Shown here one piece after another: positions 36,706-46,935 of a stretch of DNA of 64,000 nt; position 1 is the stretch's first letter, and every line of letters begins with the position of its first letter. The notes below the pieces were generated by a model. The model saw only the letters and a program-made list of their open reading frames with translations, did no database searches and was not told the DNA's origin. A program made the position numbers and the translations under genes. The stretch is from the NCBI GenBank assembly GCA_029207755.1, contig JARCOQ010000011.1:22657212-22721211 (forward strand), read 5' to 3'. Source of the stretch: Chamaea fasciata. Its lineage: Eukaryota > Chordata > Aves > Passeriformes > Sylviidae.

Positions 36706-39700
36706 TCCACACTTCCTTGAGTGGAAGAAACATCCATGCCATTAAGAAAAATACAGAACTTTTTTTTTTTTAAAGATTTTTTTTTAAAGGATAGATTGTC
36801 TGGAGTCACGATCCCTTCTCCTTCCCATTCTTTACTGCCGCTGTGGAAACAATGGCTGCAAAGGTGATAGAAAAAATTCATCTTCCTGCAGCCTCTTTTT
36901 AAGGATTCACTCTGGTTTGTGTAAGACATTTATCTCCCAGTCCCATGGGGCTGATCCAGGCGCTCTCAGAATCAATGGAACAATTCCTGGCGTTTTCAGG
37001 GGAAGTGGAAATGCATTAAAAGGATGTTGGGACACGTTCGAATTGCAGAGATTTCCTGTAAGGTAAAGTTCGGCACGGTGTCTGCGCTGCTGAGTGGCAG
37101 AAATCAAAATGTTTTAATTCAGAAATTGGATGCAAAGGTGGAGGAACAGTAAAGAGAGACATTAATCAAAACTTTTCTGATATTCAGGCCTCACTCGCTG
37201 TTTCCATGGCAGGTTTCTGATATCTGCTTCCACACATAAGCCTGGTCCATATCACATCTTTTGTGATAAGGATAATCTTACCCACTGAAAAACCAGCTGA
37301 TAATGCCTCTCCCAGCCCATTTTATGGAGCATGGAATCCAGTCCTATGAATTTCTCAGCCAGGTTTTCTATTTTAAATTGTTTCAGCTGTAGGTTAATTC
37401 GTTTCTAGTGATATTAACGGCTTGTACATCTCTGAAATCTTATTTTTGTCATTTATTCTTCTAGGTCTGACTCCTGCCAGGATCACACTGGGACAACAGC
37501 TCCTATGTGCAGCTAAAAAATACTTAGACTTTAAATCAGTCTTCTTTGCTCATGTGCAAATCTACTTTTTTCACTTCTCCCAAAACTCTTAAAATCTGTT
37601 TTTCCTACAATATTTACATGGAAAAGGGGAGCCAGGGTGCTGATGCTCTCTGAGCACTTCATTATCCTTCTGGCCTTGATTTTCTTGCTTTCTGTACTCC
37701 TATCATGTATTTTGTCTTCGGTTTGGGAGGCAAATTCCTGGCTGGGGAACTTCCCTAGGAAGAGATGTAATTTTTTGTGTCCCTACTCCATGAACAAAGC
37801 TGCAGGCACTGTATTTATACAGATTATGGCTGATTTTATATGTCCTTATATAATGCATTCTTACAGATTTAAACTGGGGGAGCATTTTGTAACTTCTGTG
37901 TGGGAGTTTCGTCATCAAATCCTATTTATTTTTCAGATTTTGGTTCTAATTCCCATGAATCCCTTTAAAAATGTCCTTTTCTTCACAGAATAATGTCAAA
38001 CAACTTTTCTGATCGCTGGGTATTGTTTCTCCCGGAACATGATGGATTCCTCTGAGCTAGGATTTGTCAGGTTTTCAGATCTCCTTTTCTGGTCATGACT
38101 GAGGGTATTACAAGTGTTTGGATTCTTGGATCCTTTGTCCTGGAATCTTTCCTCATTAACAAACTCAGGGAGGTTTGGTTGAGTAGGACAGAAGATAAAT
38201 AATTTTGAACTCCTGAGTGCACTGAAATCTTGGCTATCTCAGGCTGTTCTATTCACAAATAGTTCTGTCAGTCATTTCAAGAGAAAAAAAATGATTTTTA
38301 AAGCAAAGCCGTGATGGTCAAGTTTTAACACATCCCGATGCAACAGTGAAAGGTTAATTTGACAGAATATCGGACTCCCTGTTTGAAATAATGAATAAAT
38401 CCTTGGAAAACTGTTGGTATAATCAGTTTGCAGCTACTCTTGCAAGCCTGTGCTGCTCTTACTGCCCAGGGAGGGCTCTGCCCTGTAAATAAGATTTTAC
38501 CGTTCCTACATCTCCATTTCCAGTCTATAAAACCGAGGCCTCCCATGGAGGAATGGCCCAGTTATCACCAGCTTCATTTTGCATAATTGGGTTCTCTGGT
38601 GCTGCAATAAGAGCTCCCATTAAAGCCTAACCAGGCTGACAAAGCACAGGAGTGAGAGCGGAGAGCAGAAGTCAATCCTGGAGCACTGACATTCCCAAAA
38701 GCTCCTCTGTGGAGCTGGCCAGCACTAAGGCGGTGGGAAATGTTGTTATGCAGAGATGATCCAGATGTCCTGTGATTGGAACTGCTCCCACTGCCTCGTT
38801 CTGTGGGTGGATTTTAGTCCTGTGCTGATGCAAGGCCACTGAAACTGGTGAAGTTGTCCATGTGGGATGTGGGAATGGGACCCGCGGCAGAGCAATATCC
38901 ATAACCACTGAGTTAAACCAACTGCTTGGATAGTCAGGATTGAATTTTGAATTCAAAAGATGAACTGTTTTTCGGTCTACAGTTTCTTACTAGTAGAAAG
39001 GAGTATAAAACCAGTATATATGTGTGTATTAAACCAGTACAATCCAAATAATCTGTGTTCAACTACTTTTACTCCCTCTGTTGCCTGTTTTGGCCATGTC
39101 CTACAATTATGGGACTCATCCCAACAATTATTTCATCCTTTCTTCCCGACAGCATGCTGCGTTTATTGCAAACCTTCCGTTTCTCTGGTACTTTGAATAT
39201 TTTTAACTTTTTCTTCAAATGCCCAAACAGTTTTCAGATCATTCTACCTTCTCACTCTGCAACTGCAATGATATCTCAGAGAGCAGTAATAACCTACATT
39301 TTTGAGTTTATCCTTTTTTTCTCAGAAAACACGATTAAAACTCTGTTCTCTCAGTTCTGAAGATTTAATTTATTTGTCTTTCACAGGCAGATTATTTAAA
39401 GTCTTCTAATATTCAAATGTAAATAATCAAACCTAAGGCCTATTTGCTGTAGATCTTAAAACAAAATCTCTGTTCTTTAAATCTTTGTCTCCAAGAGAGA
39501 AAAGAAACTTATGCCAAAAAAAAAAAAAAAAACCCAACAAAAAACCAAGGGAAAAATGAAAAATGATTTGCAGTTCATCTTTTGGATAAGACTATTACAG
39601 AGCTGTTGGGAGCAAAAAGCCAACCTACAAAAAATGCACATTGTATTGCCTCAGATATAGAAGAATGAATTACAGGATTTGAGTCTTATTTATTTTCCAG

Positions 39701-39890
39701 AACTGCTTAAGGACATTCAATCCCGTGTTAAAAAGTAGTCACTTGCTTCTTTGTTCATGGGTTTGTTGTTGAGGCACTTGGGGGTTCTGGCTGGGTGGGA
39801 TTTTTTACTTAAACTTCAGCCAAGCAGAAGAGGAAAGTAGGGCACTGCAGCAGAGTGAGGGCCTTGGAGAGGAGAAAATAACCCTCAGCC
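36706..39890. other. unique non-coding sequence
   Basis: No gene recognised. T/A runs at 36758-36790 and A18 near 39516-39533. The 118-codon plus frame at 37637-37993 is hydrophobic at its start but AT-driven and unlike known proteins. The part 38530-38700 has balanced composition and could be a conserved element. Confidence 0.5.
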
Positions 39891-39892
39891 AG

Positions 39893-40019
39893 CAGGGATG
39901 GAGCAGGGACAGGGACGGAGCAGGGACAGGGATAGGGCTGGGACAGGGATAGGGCTGGGACAGGGATGGGGCTGTCACAGGGATGGAGCAGGGACAGGGA
40001 TTGGGCAGGGACAGGGATG
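39893..40019 (+). repeat. G-rich 17-18 bp minisatellite, G-quadruplex-prone
   Basis: Built on GGGACAGGGATAGGGCT-like units, about seven copies with variants (GGATGGAGCA, GCTGTCAC, TTGGGCA). I count 18 runs of three or more G in about 127 bp, with spacers of mostly 2-7 bases, so canonical G3-plus quadruplex motifs occur on the plus strand (for example around 39931-39960). It abuts the LTR at 40026. Confidence 0.9.
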
Positions 40020-40025
40020 GAGCCA

Positions 40026-40538
40026 TGATGTTGCCTTGTGAAAACTGACCTGGAACAGAGACTGGACAGAGCTAAGAGAATAAAGTAGAGATTTATTAAA
40101 AGGCCTTTAAGGATCCACCTTGGGCAGGACAAGAGCCTGGCCAGGGCTACACCCAAGGTGGACCCAAAATGGGCACAAAACGGTTGCACGGTCACAGGGT
40201 CTCACACATTTATAAGTTTTGGTCCATTTGCCTTTTGGGGTTTAATTGTCCAATTCCAGCTTCAGGTTATGAAGTCCCATCCTTGGTTTCTCCCTTCAGC
40301 CCACCCTTGTTTGTGCTTTTGGGCCTGAAAACTCATACCAGTTGTCCTTGGTCTCCAGCAGGAAAAGGATTTGTTTTGTATCCCTGCTCTGTGCAGAGCT
40401 GAGTGACACTGACTGTGAGCTCAGAGCTGCACCCCTGGGCAGCACAGAATCTGAAAAACAACTCTGGAGAAGGTCACCCACATCCAGGAGCTGCTCCCCA
40501 AGGCACCTCCTCATCTTTTGGGAACTCGGCCTCATCCA
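40026..40538 (-). mobile_element. solo LTR of an endogenous retrovirus, minus strand
   Basis: A 513-bp block bounded by TGATG on the left and CATCCA on the right, imperfect inverted ends of TG...CA type, with a 6-bp direct repeat GAGCCA immediately outside (40020-40025 and 40539-40544). On the minus strand a TATA-like TTATAAA lies at 40209-40215 and an AATAAA at 40092-40097, in the right order for U3-R-U5. The segment 'ggtctcacacatttataag' to 'gtttaattgtccaattccagc' resembles songbird LTR sequence as I remember it. No internal retroviral genes are present. Confidence 0.7.
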
Positions 40539-40544
40539 GAGCCA

Positions 40545-42606
40545 GGGTGACCAGGGAAGGTTGAGCTGGCCTTAGGCAGGACATTGGTATCATTCAGTGT
40601 TTGTAGATCGTTGAAACCTATGAAAAGTTCTCCTTCACCTTTGATGTGAGATTTTTAGGATTGGAATATTTGGACTTCCATATGGATCTCTGGATTATGG
40701 CCACCATAATGTTTCGGAGAAGTCGGTGCTGAATGTTCCTTTCCCATCTTGTTCTTCCTTCCTTTTTAAGTGTTTGTTATCTTCAGAGAGGATGAAATCT
40801 TTGGAGAGGATCAGCGCACGGAGGGGTTTGTTATCACTCTCTAACCCTGTGAAAACACCTCCGTTCTGATCAAAGCCACCTTGCCTTTGATGTCTGTGGG
40901 AGTCCCGGGGAAAACAGGAATGAGCGAGACAGTGGAGCAGAGCTGCTCCCTTTGGAAGTGTGAATCCATCAAACAAAACCTTCGGACATTGTTTTAAATG
41001 CTGAAAACAAAGCAGAGCCCTGATGGGGCCACATTGCTTTGTGGAGTTAATTTAGGGAGTTCTCAGATCCTTGGTGGTTTTACAGAAATCCTTTCTTGGA
41101 ATATTACTGTGGAGATGCTTCACTTTTACACCCCCTGCAGTGGAGGATTCTTGTCACAAAATTCCACATCCCAGATGTCTGATAAAAGCAGGGATGCTGT
41201 GAGTGCCCACAGGTGAGGCAGCTCCAAAATGCAATTTTTTTTTTTTTTTTTGTGCACGTGGAGCATCTTACATTATAGTAAGAAGAAATTTGACTGTTTT
41301 TTTTTCAAATATTTTATCTTTGAATCATGATTAAATTACGGTCTGATCATAGACTCAACACAAGGATGTTGGTGAAATAACTTATGGATAGTGCAAGGAT
41401 ACTCACCCAGGTGCCTTACATGGGTCTGGCTGTGCCATTTCTGGAATTTAATTTGAAATCTTACCTTTAGCTAGAATTTTTTACAGTAACATTAATGGTT
41501 ACTATAAGCACAAGATAATTTCACCGACAGCAAGAAGTTTGGCTTCTCCATTTATTTCCTTTTATCTAATGCAAAGTATTTTTTTGAAATAATCTTAGAA
41601 ACTCCTTGTGTGAAGTAGCTCCCGGCAAGGATAAAACAAAGGTGCAGTTCTGTTACATTTAACAAGCAGAGAAATGCTTTGTGAGTATAGAGAAACGATT
41701 AATGAATTTCTTATATTTTATTTTAAACGTGTCTAATTATGAGGAGAAATAACAGAACAGACTGACACTTTTTCCTTTATATTAGGTCAAAATTTATGTT
41801 AAGTTTTAAAGATTAATTTTCACGTGGAACTGGCTTTAAAATGATGCTTTTAATTCCTTGAGTTTAATTGTTGCTCTATGAATATTTGAATTCAATCTCT
41901 GCTGGCGAGGCAGAGGTCCAGGACAGAGGTGATACAGCAGAGGTGACCCTGAAAGAGAGGGAAAAGCCAGCACAGAAACTTTAACTCCTTCCACAAGTAC
42001 ACACACATTTGCAAATAATTATTTTCAGCATCTCTCTGCTGCATTCCAAACCTGTCAGATCAACCTCTTCTCAGTTTGTGTGGAATCACATCGTTCCTGC
42101 TCCGAGGTGAAGCCTCATTAGCCCTCACAAAACAATATCAACAGGAGATGTCTGGGATGATGGGACTGGAGAGGTGTAAAACTGCCGGTGGAAACACAGA
42201 TACCTGACAAGCCATTAATGAGATCATTAAAGACAGGCAAAAATTTCAATTCCGTCTGAAAATGCAAGATTGTAAAATGCTGAAAAATACATCAAAAAGC
42301 TGCTACATAGCTGAAAATGCTCAGGGAGTTTTGCATCCTAATGTGGGGAATTGACTGACATGCAAGCGAAGGAAAAATATCAATATTAAATGAAATGGTA
42401 TGGCAGGCTGTAACTTCTCCCATCTGTGGGAATATTCCATGTGGGAATTGTACAAATATTTCAATGGAGGTGCACAAAAATCCCCTTAGGGAGACAGAGG
42501 TGCAGAGGCTGCAGGTTCGCTCATGCCCAAAGCTACAGCAAGAGTGGAAATGCAGCCTTGACAAAGGTATTCCTCAGTGGATTTTGTCAGGGAGCTGTAT
42601 TTTTGG
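40545..42606. other. unique non-coding sequence
   Basis: No gene recognised. T17-type run at 41236-41252. The AT-rich part 41280-41880 is non-repetitive with several TTAAT cores. Confidence 0.5.
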
Positions 42607-42745
42607 AAAATTGCTGAAAGTGTTCGAGGCCAGGTTGGATGGGGCTTGGAGCAACCTGGTCTGTGGAAGATCCCACGGCAGGGGTGGAACTGAGCAGGCT
42701 TTAAGTTGCTTCAAACCCAGACCATTCTGGGATTTGTGACAAGAT
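42607..42745 (+). mobile_element. CR1 LINE 3' fragment
   Basis: Plus-strand CR1 end: 'gtgttcgaggccaggttgg', 'atggggcttggagcaacctgg', 'gcaggggtggaactgagc' and 'caaacccagaccattctggg'. Only the last 130 bp or so remains. Confidence 0.88.
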
Positions 42746-42845
42746 TTTATGAAGTCCTTAGGAAATTCATCAGGTTTAAATGATCTGGAGGGTGACGAAG
42801 GGATCTCTAATAATGCAAAAGCTTTAGATTAATGAATTTCTCCTA

Positions 42846-42910
42846 CAGAATCATGGAGAAAATTTGGGTTCGAAGAGACCTTAGAGCTGATCTCATTCCA
42901 GCCCTGTGCT
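42846..42910 (-). mobile_element. short CR1 3' end
   Basis: Reverse-complement CR1 end of about 60 bp: CAGAATCATGGAGA octamers, 'atttgggttcgaagagacc' and 'gctgatctcattccagccc'. It stops at the point where 'ctgccatgggcagg' would be expected. It lies 100 bp from the oppositely oriented copy at 42607. Confidence 0.75.
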
Positions 42911-44740
42911 GTGGGTGATTGCTGGTGCTCAGTGTGGAATTCCAGCTGGGTGGAAGGTGGGAATCAGCCCCTGTGCACTTCATTCCCATCCCAAGGGACA
43001 GTGCTCAGGCTCTGGATCCATCAGCCCCCGTTCGATGCCCGCCTTGTCCGTAATCTCTCGGCAGACTCCTGCAGCTAATCTTCCCATTGATTTTGGCTTA
43101 GGAACACCTGGAGCTGTTCAATCCCTTATAAAATCTGAGGAGCTCAGTTTTCAAGCCATTTAACTCATTTGGAGGCAGAGCTTATTTATTTTCTGAGGAG
43201 CAATCGAAGAGCTCAGCCCTGCTCATTCCTGAGTAAAGGATGAGTGAAAAGCAAGTCAAAATCCATCCAACCTCACCAAGCTCCAGCCCTGCAACTGGAA
43301 TCCTTTGGGCTACCATGCATTTTCCCTCCTTTTCCTTCTCTTGTTCATTTTCCCAGTTTAACTTTGGAGAGAAAAAAATTCCATCTCTCTTCCTGACCCT
43401 GACACTGCCATAATCAGTCCTGCACCACAAATCCTGATGGATCCAACCTGGGTTGGAAAGAATGCCAAACCTTCTGATTTACCTTTCCCATTGTTTTTCT
43501 GGTTTCCCCTTCTGTTATTTTCTCCACCCTACTCCAGATCCAGAGGTTTTGTCCAGGACTCCTGGCAGATTTGCTGAGGAGAAGTCGAGGTGAGACAAAG
43601 TAATAGGTGAAAATTTTGGGGGATTGGATGTGCAGATGGCGTCACCCTCCTTTTTCCCAAGCCAGGTGCCCTGGAATCCTGCTCAGTTCTTCAGGAAAGG
43701 CAGAAATGACCAAACAACGAAGGCAGTTCAACAGGAAAAAAAAACCAAAATACTTTTGTCTGGGTAGAAATTGTTACTGGGATGGGGAGAAGGCTGAGGT
43801 ATGGAAATGGAAAAAACATGGGGAGAGTTCACATTTCCAGATATTTATTTACCTTCATTTATGTTCTTTACCTTTAAATAGTGCCAATGTTTCAGCAAAA
43901 ATAATGTTTTATCTAATTGTGAGTCCCTTGCAGAAAGCCTCAAATATTTCATTGCATAACTGATAAGCCCAAATCTCTGTCAGATAATGTCTCACTTTTC
44001 TGTTTATTTAAATGATGAAAGATGGATGTTTTATGACTAAGATGATTTAATGACTTTTTCTTTTACGTTTTCTTAACCAGGATGACATTTAGACAAGGGA
44101 AAGGAAAAAAAAAAAAAGTCAGACCAGCCATCAATAAATGGTTTTATTGGTTAAATTTGAATGTTATTTTTAAAGCAAATAATGAATTACTTTGACTAAT
44201 AACTGCAGAGCCAGACATGATTCATTCCGTAATTAGCTTGACAGTCACCATCAATCCTGTAGTTTTGTTCAGCTGATTATAAAACCTTGTCTCCTTTCCC
44301 CACATAACATCTTCCCAAGTTGCACCCCATGGAACAGGAGGTTCCTGAGGATTCTCCAAGCAAATCTTTGCCAATTACAGCTCTCCAGCCACCGGGGGTG
44401 AGCACCCAGCCCTGAGATTGAGCCTGGAGCCAAAACATGGGGAATGTTGAGAATATTGACAGTCTGGGAGAGGTTTCAGCCTGGATCAGGGCTGGTTTTG
44501 TAGGAAAGTTAAACCTGGAAGTTTCAGGTAGAAATCAACCTCTCCTGGAGCCCAGCCAAAGCACCTGCAAGTGGTTGAGCACAGGCCAGCAGCTCTGGGG
44601 GACTGAGGTGACATCACAGAACCTTTAATCACCGGGTGGGAGGAGAAGAAATTACCTTGGGTGAGAAGATTGGACATGTTCTAGGTCACACAGGTGGGAG
44701 AGTCCTCAAATGGAGAATCCAAATGAAGATTTCCCGTCTT
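42911..44740. other. unique non-coding sequence
   Basis: No gene recognised. A13 near 44107. A 118-codon plus frame at 43607-43963 has no recognisable domain. Confidence 0.5.
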
Positions 44741-44741
44741 T

Positions 44742-44998
44742 CAGCAAAATAACTCAGTACTGGCAAGATAAGAGAAGATGGCCCCAAGCTGTGCCAGGGA
44801 AGGTTCAGGCTGGAGATCAGGAAGAATTTATCCATGGAAAGGGTGGTCAGGCATTGGAAAGGGTTTGAAGTCCCCATCCCTGGAGGTGTCCAAGGAATGC
44901 CTGGATGTGGCTCTCAGTGCTCTGGGATCAGTCACAGGTTGGACTTAATAATCCTGGAGGACTTTTCCAACCTAAATAATTCTATAATTCCATACCAA
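44742..44998 (+). mobile_element. CR1 LINE 3' fragment, older subfamily
   Basis: Plus-strand CR1: 'gggaaggttcaggctggag', then a frame reading MERVVRHWKGFEVP (ORF2 C-terminal VRVVRHW motif), 'ccatccctggaggtgtcc', 'cacaggttggacttaat', 'ggaggacttttccaacctaa' and octamers ATTCTATA ATTCCATA. Same lineage style as the copy at 19985. Confidence 0.92.
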
Positions 44999-45723
44999 GC
45001 AATAGTGTCAAAGATGTGAGAAGATGTGGGGATTTGTGCATTTGGGAAAATGATTGCAAGTCCTCCATTAATTTATTTACTTTTATTTTGTGGAAATACA
45101 TCCGCATCCACTGAGATGCTGCAACTCTTGTAGATAAAATGCATCGTCTCCCTGTGCTCGTACTCCCAGGGAGAAATCTTCAGTACCTTCCTGGATTTCC
45201 CACAGTAGCTCGCAAAGTATTTATCCTATAGATGTGTCAGAGAATAAACATCTGTTTTCCAACTAAAAAAAAAGAAAAAAAAAGAGTGCGAACCTATTGG
45301 TGTGTGTTAATAGCATTTAACGCCTGGATTTGGCAGCGGTGCTGCTGTTGGGAAGCCAAATCTCCCTGCTCCCTCTGCAAGGAGAGACTCCTCTTGTAAC
45401 AAGTGGTTCATAATCCTCACGGTGTTTTTATTCTGCGCTTCACACTCGTGCCTGCTGACAGATTTAGAGCGCTTTGTGGAAGCAAGAATTGGCCTAGAAA
45501 TGCTCCTGGCAGGCTTCCCCAGGAAGGAGCAGGAATTGCACTGCCCGGGACCTTTCATTAACTGCTGAAACCTGTTGGAACCCTGGAAGGTGAGAATTTC
45601 AGACTTTCTGTGCTGGCAGGCACTGACCCCCAAGCAAACACTGCATTGGACCTGAGGTCATGGAAAAGGCTTCCAAAATTGAGTGACAGCACTGGGATTA
45701 TGGGTGTGGAGTTTGAATAGAAG
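44999..45723. other. unique non-coding sequence
   Basis: No gene recognised. A-rich tract at 45264-45283. The minus frame 45307-45633 (108 codons) matches nothing I know. Confidence 0.5.
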
Positions 45724-46122
45724 TGTGTGATCTCACCGGGTGCAAAGCTTAGATTTTAAGGTTTTAATATATAGTAATATATATAAAGCAGGATGGAGGT
45801 TTTAGGGCAGAGGCTGAGTCCTTCTTTTTCACCTTCTTCTTCTTCATGGGTCTGGGTGGTGTTTTGTAATCGGGTGAAAAAATCCACATTGCAGGCCATG
45901 GGTGTTTGGTTATTGGGTTAAAAGTGAAAATAATTCACGTGTCATCTTGTTATTGGATAATTTATGCTTAAAAGACCATGGAAGGAGTTAGAGACAGATC
46001 CATTTTCTACCTTGTTAGCTGGAACTCACAACTCGTGAGACTGTACTACAGGTAAGAATTAATAAACAACTGAGTCTGAACAGGAAACTGCATCTCCTGA
46101 GCATTTAATCCCAGCTCTAACA
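45724..46122 (+). mobile_element. probable LTR of an endogenous retrovirus
   Basis: The block 'aatatatagtaatatatata', 'ggcaggccatgggtgtttgg'-type sequence, 'ttgttagctggaactcac' and 'aataaacaactgagtctg' resembles a songbird LTR family as I remember it. A TATA-like TTTATGCTTAAAAG lies near 45961 and an AATAAA at 46061-46066, about 100 bp apart, in the right order. Proposed ends are TGTGTG...TAACA with a 4-bp GAAG on both sides. The ends are tentative because a longer duplication was not found. Confidence 0.55.
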
Positions 46123-46724
46123 GAAGAAAAGGAGACAAAAAAACCCCCACAAAAACTGATGGAAGGTGGTACCAGGCCTTCTGTGTCCTTCCAGGAATGC
46201 TAGGAGCCTGCTCCCCTCTCCACCCTCCCTGGAGCTTTGTGGGACCTGCTGCAAATGATTTACCAAGGTCTGGTGATAAATTCTGCGTGAGGCCAGCGTG
46301 GTATGAGCCTCACAAAGGTGAATCAAGCTCTGAGGGTGTCCAGCAACCTCCAAGAAAGGGCTTAAAAATAATTAACAGGACTTGATTGTTTTGAAAAAGC
46401 AAAAAGTTTCGTTAAAGAAGAAAATAATAAACTACACAGAACAAAAGCCGTGCACAGTGCAGGGAGGTCCCTTCCATCTGCTAAGACATCCCAAAAAAGA
46501 GAACCTCCCTGGTCTTTCTTAAGTACTCAATGATTTCGGAGGGGTTTTTGGCAAGCTGCCCAAATGGAAACAGCTACAGGTCTTGAGGTACATTTCAAAG
46601 ATCCAACAGGTTCTGTTGGAGAAGCACAGAAGTTTCTGGTTCTTCTTCCTTTAAAGTTCTGGGGTGAAACTGAAACTCTTTTCCTGATGTGGAAACACCT
46701 GCTTGGGTGTGGGGTTGCACCACA
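46123..46724. other. unique non-coding sequence
   Basis: Nothing recognised between the LTR and the next CR1. Confidence 0.5.
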
Positions 46725-46935
46725 ACAGTCTGGAATGACAGGACACAGGGAATGGCCTCACGCTGACAGAGGGGGGGTTTAGATGGGATATGGGGAGGGA
46801 ATTCTTCCCTGTGAGGGCGGTGGGAGCCTGGCACAGGGTGCCCAGAGAAGCTGTGGCTGCCCCATCCCCGCCCCATCCCAGCCTGGGGGAGGTTTGGGAC
46901 ATCTTGGTCCATGGAAGGTGTTTCCGTGGTGACCT
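46725..46935 (+). mobile_element. CR1 LINE 3' fragment lacking its 3' end
   Basis: Plus-strand CR1: 'caggacacagggaatggcc', 'ttagatgggatatggggagg', 'gagggcggtgggagcctgg' and 'gcccagagaagctgtggctg'. After 'cagcctgggggaggtttggg' and 'tccatggaaggtgtttcc' it no longer follows CR1 and no octamer end is present. Either a 3' deletion or divergence removed the end, unusual for an element that normally keeps its 3' terminus. Confidence 0.8.

Noticed and set aside
43430..43475. 'aacctgggttggaaagaatgcc' as a CR1 end
   Set aside because: Too short, and without octamers or any further CR1 landmark.
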